The notes below the pieces were generated by a model. The model made no database searches. It was not told the origin of the DNA and was given only the letters and a program-made list of their open reading frames with translations. This document shows, piece after piece, positions 60,768 through 64,000 of a DNA stretch of 64,000 nt (position 1 is its first letter; every line of letters begins with the position of its first letter). Where the stretch lies: assembly GCF_000621205.1 (NCBI RefSeq), contig NZ_JHYY01000024.1:62001-126000 (forward strand), given 5' to 3'. The position numbers and the translations under genes are program-made. Source of the DNA: Halotalea alkalilenta DSM 17697. GTDB taxonomy: Bacteria; Pseudomonadota; Gammaproteobacteria; Pseudomonadales; Halomonadaceae.

Positions 60768-60804
60768 CGCCCTGCGCAGACGTTTCCCTTTGCTTTGCCG
60801 CATG

Positions 60805-60836
60805 AAAAAGCGCCCCGGTCTTCATGGACCGGGGCG
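60805..60836 (-). terminator. intrinsic terminator after the M16 protease (also faces sbcB)
   Basis: Arms CGCCCCGGTC (60811-60820) and GACCGGGGCG (60827-60836) with a 6-base loop. On the minus strand the stem is followed by CTTTTTC, a proper U-tract. Confidence 0.8.
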
Positions 60837-60850
60837 TCTGCGCTGATTGG

Positions 60851-63745
60851 TTAGCGTGGCAGAGGAGACAAGGTTTCGCTCTCGGTATAGGCGTCGTCGT
60901 TGTCTGGCTCCTGCGGGTCGGCTGCGATGTCGAAAGCTGGCGCCTGGCGAAGCGCTTGCCAGGCCGCCTTGATCTGCTCGGCATCGAGTGCGTCGACCGC
61001 AGCGGCCAGGCGCTTTTGGCGATCGAAGTCGGTCCAGCCGAACGAGAGCTCCCGCCACTGCCGGTTGGTCATCTCCGACAGGCTCTGATCACGCTCTAGC
61101 AGCGAGGAGCGCACCGCGGCCTTGAAGGGCGTCAGCGCCTGGTCGTCGAGCGCTTCGATGCTGGGAGTGAACTGATCGAGGAAATCGTCCATCCGCTCGA
61201 ACAGCGTCTCGCTCGATTGCCCCGGCGACTGGATCAGCATCGCGATCCCTGGGGCATCGAGCAGCGCCATGTAGCGTGCGCTGACGACGTAGCCGAGCTG
61301 TTGGCGGGTGCGCAGTTCGGTGTAGAAGGGCGCCTGGATCAGCTGGCCTATCACCGCTAGCTGCGCTTGGGACTCGGCTGAGCGATCGGGCCCCTGAAGG
61401 TAGCGCAGCGCTCCCGAGTCGTTGCGATCGGTGGCGGGGCGCAGCACTGGCATGTCGGCGCGCACTGCCAGCGGCACCAGTTCGGGGATCGCATCGAGCG
61501 GCCGTCGCGGTGCCAGCCGCTGGTCGAGCATGTCGCCCACCGCGATGGCGTCATCCTCGTTGAGGTTGCCGATGGTCAGAGCCTGGACGTGGAGCGACTG
61601 AAGCCAGGTGTCGCGGAACGTGCGCAAGTCGTCGAGATCGATCCGTTCCAGCGCCTCGAGACGCTGGGTGGTGGTCCACTGGGGGCTGATCAAACGCTCG
61701 GCGAGACTCGAGCCGAGGCGCTGGTAGAGGGGCATCTGGCGTTCGTTGCGCAGTTCGTCCTCGAGATCGAGCCGGATCCTGGCGAAGTTCGCCTCGTCGA
61801 TCTCTCCTTCGCGCAGCTGATCGACCAGCTGGCTCAGCACGCCCCGTTGATGATCGCGCCAGCCCGACAGGCTCAGGGTGATGCCTCGGCCATGGGCATA
61901 GGCACCGGCCGACTGACCTGCCAGCGTCGCGGGATAGAGCACTTCCGAGAGGCTATCGTTGAGCCAATCGGCGAGCAGTTCGGTGAGCACCTGCTGGCGC
62001 GCGTCGCGCGTCGCCTCCGGGCTCATCAGGCTGATGCGCCATTCGGCACGGGGGGTGCCGAAGCCCTGATCCCCCCGGTACCAGAGATCGAGCCCGGGGC
62101 GATCGACCAGCCGGCGGGGGCGGGTGTCGTCGACCGGCAGCAGCGAGAAATCGCTGGCGATGAATGGGTTGGCACCAGGAAGCGCCAGCCCTTCGAGCGG
62201 CCTGGCCGCCGGCCACTGGCTCATCTTGCTCAGCGTATAGGGGGCGTCGAACCAGGGGGAGCGGGATTCTCCTTGCACTTCGGGACCTGCGTACACACGC
62301 AGCAGGTTGTCCGGTGTCAGGGCGCGCAGGTAGTCATCGATTACCCCCGCATCGAAGCGATCCATACGGTAGGGGGCGACATTGATCTCGCTGAGCGGAA
62401 GGCGCGACATGGCCAGGGTCAGGCCCACCGCGCGATCGGCACCCGAGCCATTCTGGGCGAAGCGGAACTGCTGGGCCAGCAGCGCCGCCTGCTCGTCGAA
62501 GCGCCAGCGCTGGGGGGGCTGGGCACGCAGCATATCGAGGTAGGCGAACAGCGTGGCCTGGATCTCATCCTGGTGCTGGGTGCCCTCCGGAGTGAGTTCG
62601 ATATCGATACCCAGTATCGCCTCCTTGCCATCTCCACCCTGGACGCCCGCCGACAGCGCGTTGGCCCAGCCCCGGTCGCGCAGCGCGGCGAGCAGGCTGC
62701 CTTCGCCCTCGTGGCCGAGCAGGTCGCCGAGATAAGCGTCCGGACGCTCGCGCGGGAACCGATCGGGATCGGGTACCGGGAAGCTGAAGCTCAGGCTGCG
62801 TTGGTCGGCGAGCGTCTGGACCTCGAGCTTCGCTGGCAGCTGCCCTTGGGTGAACATCGGAGCATCGATCTCCGGCGCTTTCAGTCCGCGATCGGGAACC
62901 TGCTCGAAGCGATCCCGTACCAGCGCTTCCAGCTCGTCCAGCGGCTGTGGCCCGACCACCGCCAGGTGCATGACGTTAGCGTCATAGTGGGCACGGTAGA
63001 ACTCCAGCAGTCGATCGCGTAGCGATGTCTGACCATCGACCAAGGTGTCGATGCTGCCGACCGAGAAACCGGAGAAGGGGTGCTCCGGGTTCATCGCCTG
63101 GTTGGTGGCGTCGTTGATCCGGCGGGAATCGTCGCGGATGCGGGCACGATATTCCGAATCGACCGCGTGGCGCTCCCGGTCGACGAATTCGTCGTTGAAC
63201 TGCGGCGAGATGAAGAACTGGCTGAAGCGGTCCAGTGCCCCTTCGAAGGCATCGGGGGTGATATCGAAGTAGAAGTTGGTATCGCGCGGAGCGGTGAAGG
63301 CGTTGTGGCTGCCGCCGTGGCGGGTGAGGTAATCCTGATAGTCGGCGGCGTCCGGATAGCGCTCGGTGCCGAGAAACAGCATGTGCTCGAGGAAGTGGGT
63401 AAGCCCCGGCATGTCCTTCGGATCGAAGGCGCTGCCCACCGAGACGTCCATCGAAGCGCTGGCGCGATCGGCGCGAGGGTCGTGCACCAACAGCACTTCT
63501 AGGCCGTTGTCGAGCCGCAGGGCGCGGTAGTCGGCGCGGTCGTTCGGGCTCTTTATCACCTCGAGCGACTCGGGTGAATAGGCCGGCAGTGCGAAGTCCT
63601 CGAGCGCCTCGGGACTGGGCTGGGAGGGCTGTTCGGCGACCGCCGGGCCGGCGAAAGGCTGGGCCAGCCCGATGCACAACAGCGCAGTGGCCAGCATCCG
63701 GCGCGGTTTTGGCCGGGGCGGGTGATCGGTGGAGAGTCGCAGCAT
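60851..63745 (-). CDS. periplasmic M16 zinc protease, pitrilysin (protease III)-like
   Basis: 964 residues. An N-terminal signal peptide (hydrophobic core ~17-33, cut near AVAEQ) indicates periplasmic location. The inverted zinc motif HFLEHMLFLG (His-x-x-Glu-His) near residue 117, and the third ligand Glu in ERHAVDSEYR, mark an active M16A enzyme. Length and four-domain layout match E. coli PtrA (962 aa), which degrades small peptides. CAGGAAACAGC precedes ATG 63745. The middle peptidase halves lack zinc motifs, as in the family. Confidence 0.92.
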   Translation of the reverse strand: MLRLSTDHPPRPKPRRMLATALLCIGLAQPFAGPAVAEQPSQPSPEALEDFALPAYSPESLEVIKSPNDRADYRALRLDNGLEVLLVHDPRADRASASMDVSVGSAFDPKDMPGLTHFLEHMLFLGTERYPDAADYQDYLTRHGGSHNAFTAPRDTNFYFDITPDAFEGALDRFSQFFISPQFNDEFVDRERHAVDSEYRARIRDDSRRINDATNQAMNPEHPFSGFSVGSIDTLVDGQTSLRDRLLEFYRAHYDANVMHLAVVGPQPLDELEALVRDRFEQVPDRGLKAPEIDAPMFTQGQLPAKLEVQTLADQRSLSFSFPVPDPDRFPRERPDAYLGDLLGHEGEGSLLAALRDRGWANALSAGVQGGDGKEAILGIDIELTPEGTQHQDEIQATLFAYLDMLRAQPPQRWRFDEQAALLAQQFRFAQNGSGADRAVGLTLAMSRLPLSEINVAPYRMDRFDAGVIDDYLRALTPDNLLRVYAGPEVQGESRSPWFDAPYTLSKMSQWPAARPLEGLALPGANPFIASDFSLLPVDDTRPRRLVDRPGLDLWYRGDQGFGTPRAEWRISLMSPEATRDARQQVLTELLADWLNDSLSEVLYPATLAGQSAGAYAHGRGITLSLSGWRDHQRGVLSQLVDQLREGEIDEANFARIRLDLEDELRNERQMPLYQRLGSSLAERLISPQWTTTQRLEALERIDLDDLRTFRDTWLQSLHVQALTIGNLNEDDAIAVGDMLDQRLAPRRPLDAIPELVPLAVRADMPVLRPATDRNDSGALRYLQGPDRSAESQAQLAVIGQLIQAPFYTELRTRQQLGYVVSARYMALLDAPGIAMLIQSPGQSSETLFERMDDFLDQFTPSIEALDDQALTPFKAAVRSSLLERDQSLSEMTNRQWRELSFGWTDFDRQKRLAAAVDALDAEQIKAAWQALRQAPAFDIAADPQEPDNDDAYTESETLSPLPR

Positions 63746-63825
63746 GCTGTTTCCTGATCCGTAGTCTTGTTGGAGGCCGGTGACGCGGTGGAGATCGCCT
63801 TGCCCGATGTTTTAAAAGTGCCGCT

Positions 63826-64000
63826 TCACTCCCTATCGATGCGCATCGGGCCGATCGGCCGGGCGCAGTGCCACTCCTGGCAGCGCGGATCATTGATCGC
63901 GCGCTCGACCGGGAAGGCACCGAGCGCCCCTGGCGTGGCTGGTACGAGCAGCGCTCGAGCCTCGGCCGACGGCGTCGACGGGGAGAGCCAGGCCTGTAGC
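63826..64000 (-). CDS. probable SRAP-family (YedK/HMCES) protein, C-terminal 57 residues only
   Basis: An open minus-strand frame enters from the right edge and stops at TGA 63826. The piece FPVERAINDPRCQEW resembles the C-terminal VSRAVN-type motif of SOS-response-associated proteins, which form a thiazolidine cross-link to abasic sites in single-stranded DNA. The catalytic Cys2 and His lie outside the window, so the call rests on one short motif and is tentative. Confidence 0.45.
   Translation of the reverse strand, partial: LQAWLSPSTPSAEARALLVPATPGALGAFPVERAINDPRCQEWHCARPIGPMRIDRE

Overview
The window looks like chromosome of a high-GC gammaproteobacterium. The gene set and protein sequences (RapA, ClpB, MinCDE, a PP0621-type protein, IlvI-IlvH-IlvC, PurU, a PhlG-like hydrolase) best fit the Halomonadaceae (Halomonas and relatives). 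That placement is inference from reading the proteins, not from a search. Most of the window is ordinary core genome with tight gene packing, many 1-4 base stop/start overlaps and readable intrinsic terminators. One segment, about 49.2-57.0 kb, is visibly more AT-rich and behaves like acquired DNA.

Region by region. 1-9.6 kb: the N-terminal part of rapA, a membrane-attached thioredoxin-like protein, a phospholipase-D family protein, a secreted phosphorylcholine-phosphatase-like HAD enzyme, a Tat-exported PLP aminotransferase with a ribosome-site-masking inverted repeat in front of it, a PLP decarboxylase and two tiny membrane proteins. 9.6-20.5 kb: purU, then an eight-gene minus-strand transport and catabolism operon. 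It encodes a Tat-type binding protein, two DppB/DppC-like permeases, a double ATPase, an M20 amidohydrolase, two choline-kinase-like phosphotransferases and a DeoR repressor. 20.5-28.4 kb: hisN, tRNA-Pro(CGG), ispB, rplU-rpmA, obgE, proB, rpsT, murJ. 28.5-36 kb: ribF-ileS-lspA-fkpB, but with minor-pilin genes where ispH is often found. 36-45 kb: nadE, bamD, rluD-pgeF, clpB with a heat-shock promoter, and trehalase. 45-49.2 kb: ilvI-ilvH-ilvC behind a long structured leader.

49.2-57.1 kb, the accessory island: a TetR regulator, a CocE/S15-type hydrolase and an NAD-binding reductase; then a collapsed second copy of ilvC (both ends kept, middle lost) with its own copy of the ilvC terminator; then a remnant of an unknown gene; then a divergent LysR / EthD-protein / PhlG-like C-C hydrolase module; then a decayed IS481-family transposase lying between the LysR gene and the initiator tRNA-Met gene. 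57.1-64 kb returns to core genome: minCDE, sbcB, a periplasmic M16 (pitrilysin-like) protease and the 3' end of a probable SRAP-family gene.

Points most worth following up: the two-kinase operon, in which one kinase has Glu at the catalytic Asp position; IleRS with both C-terminal zinc-site CxxC pairs reduced to CxxS; IlvI with Ser in its ThDP motif; the ilvC scar marking an island edge; and the PhlG/EthD/LysR module with a perfect 14-bp palindrome in its divergent promoter.
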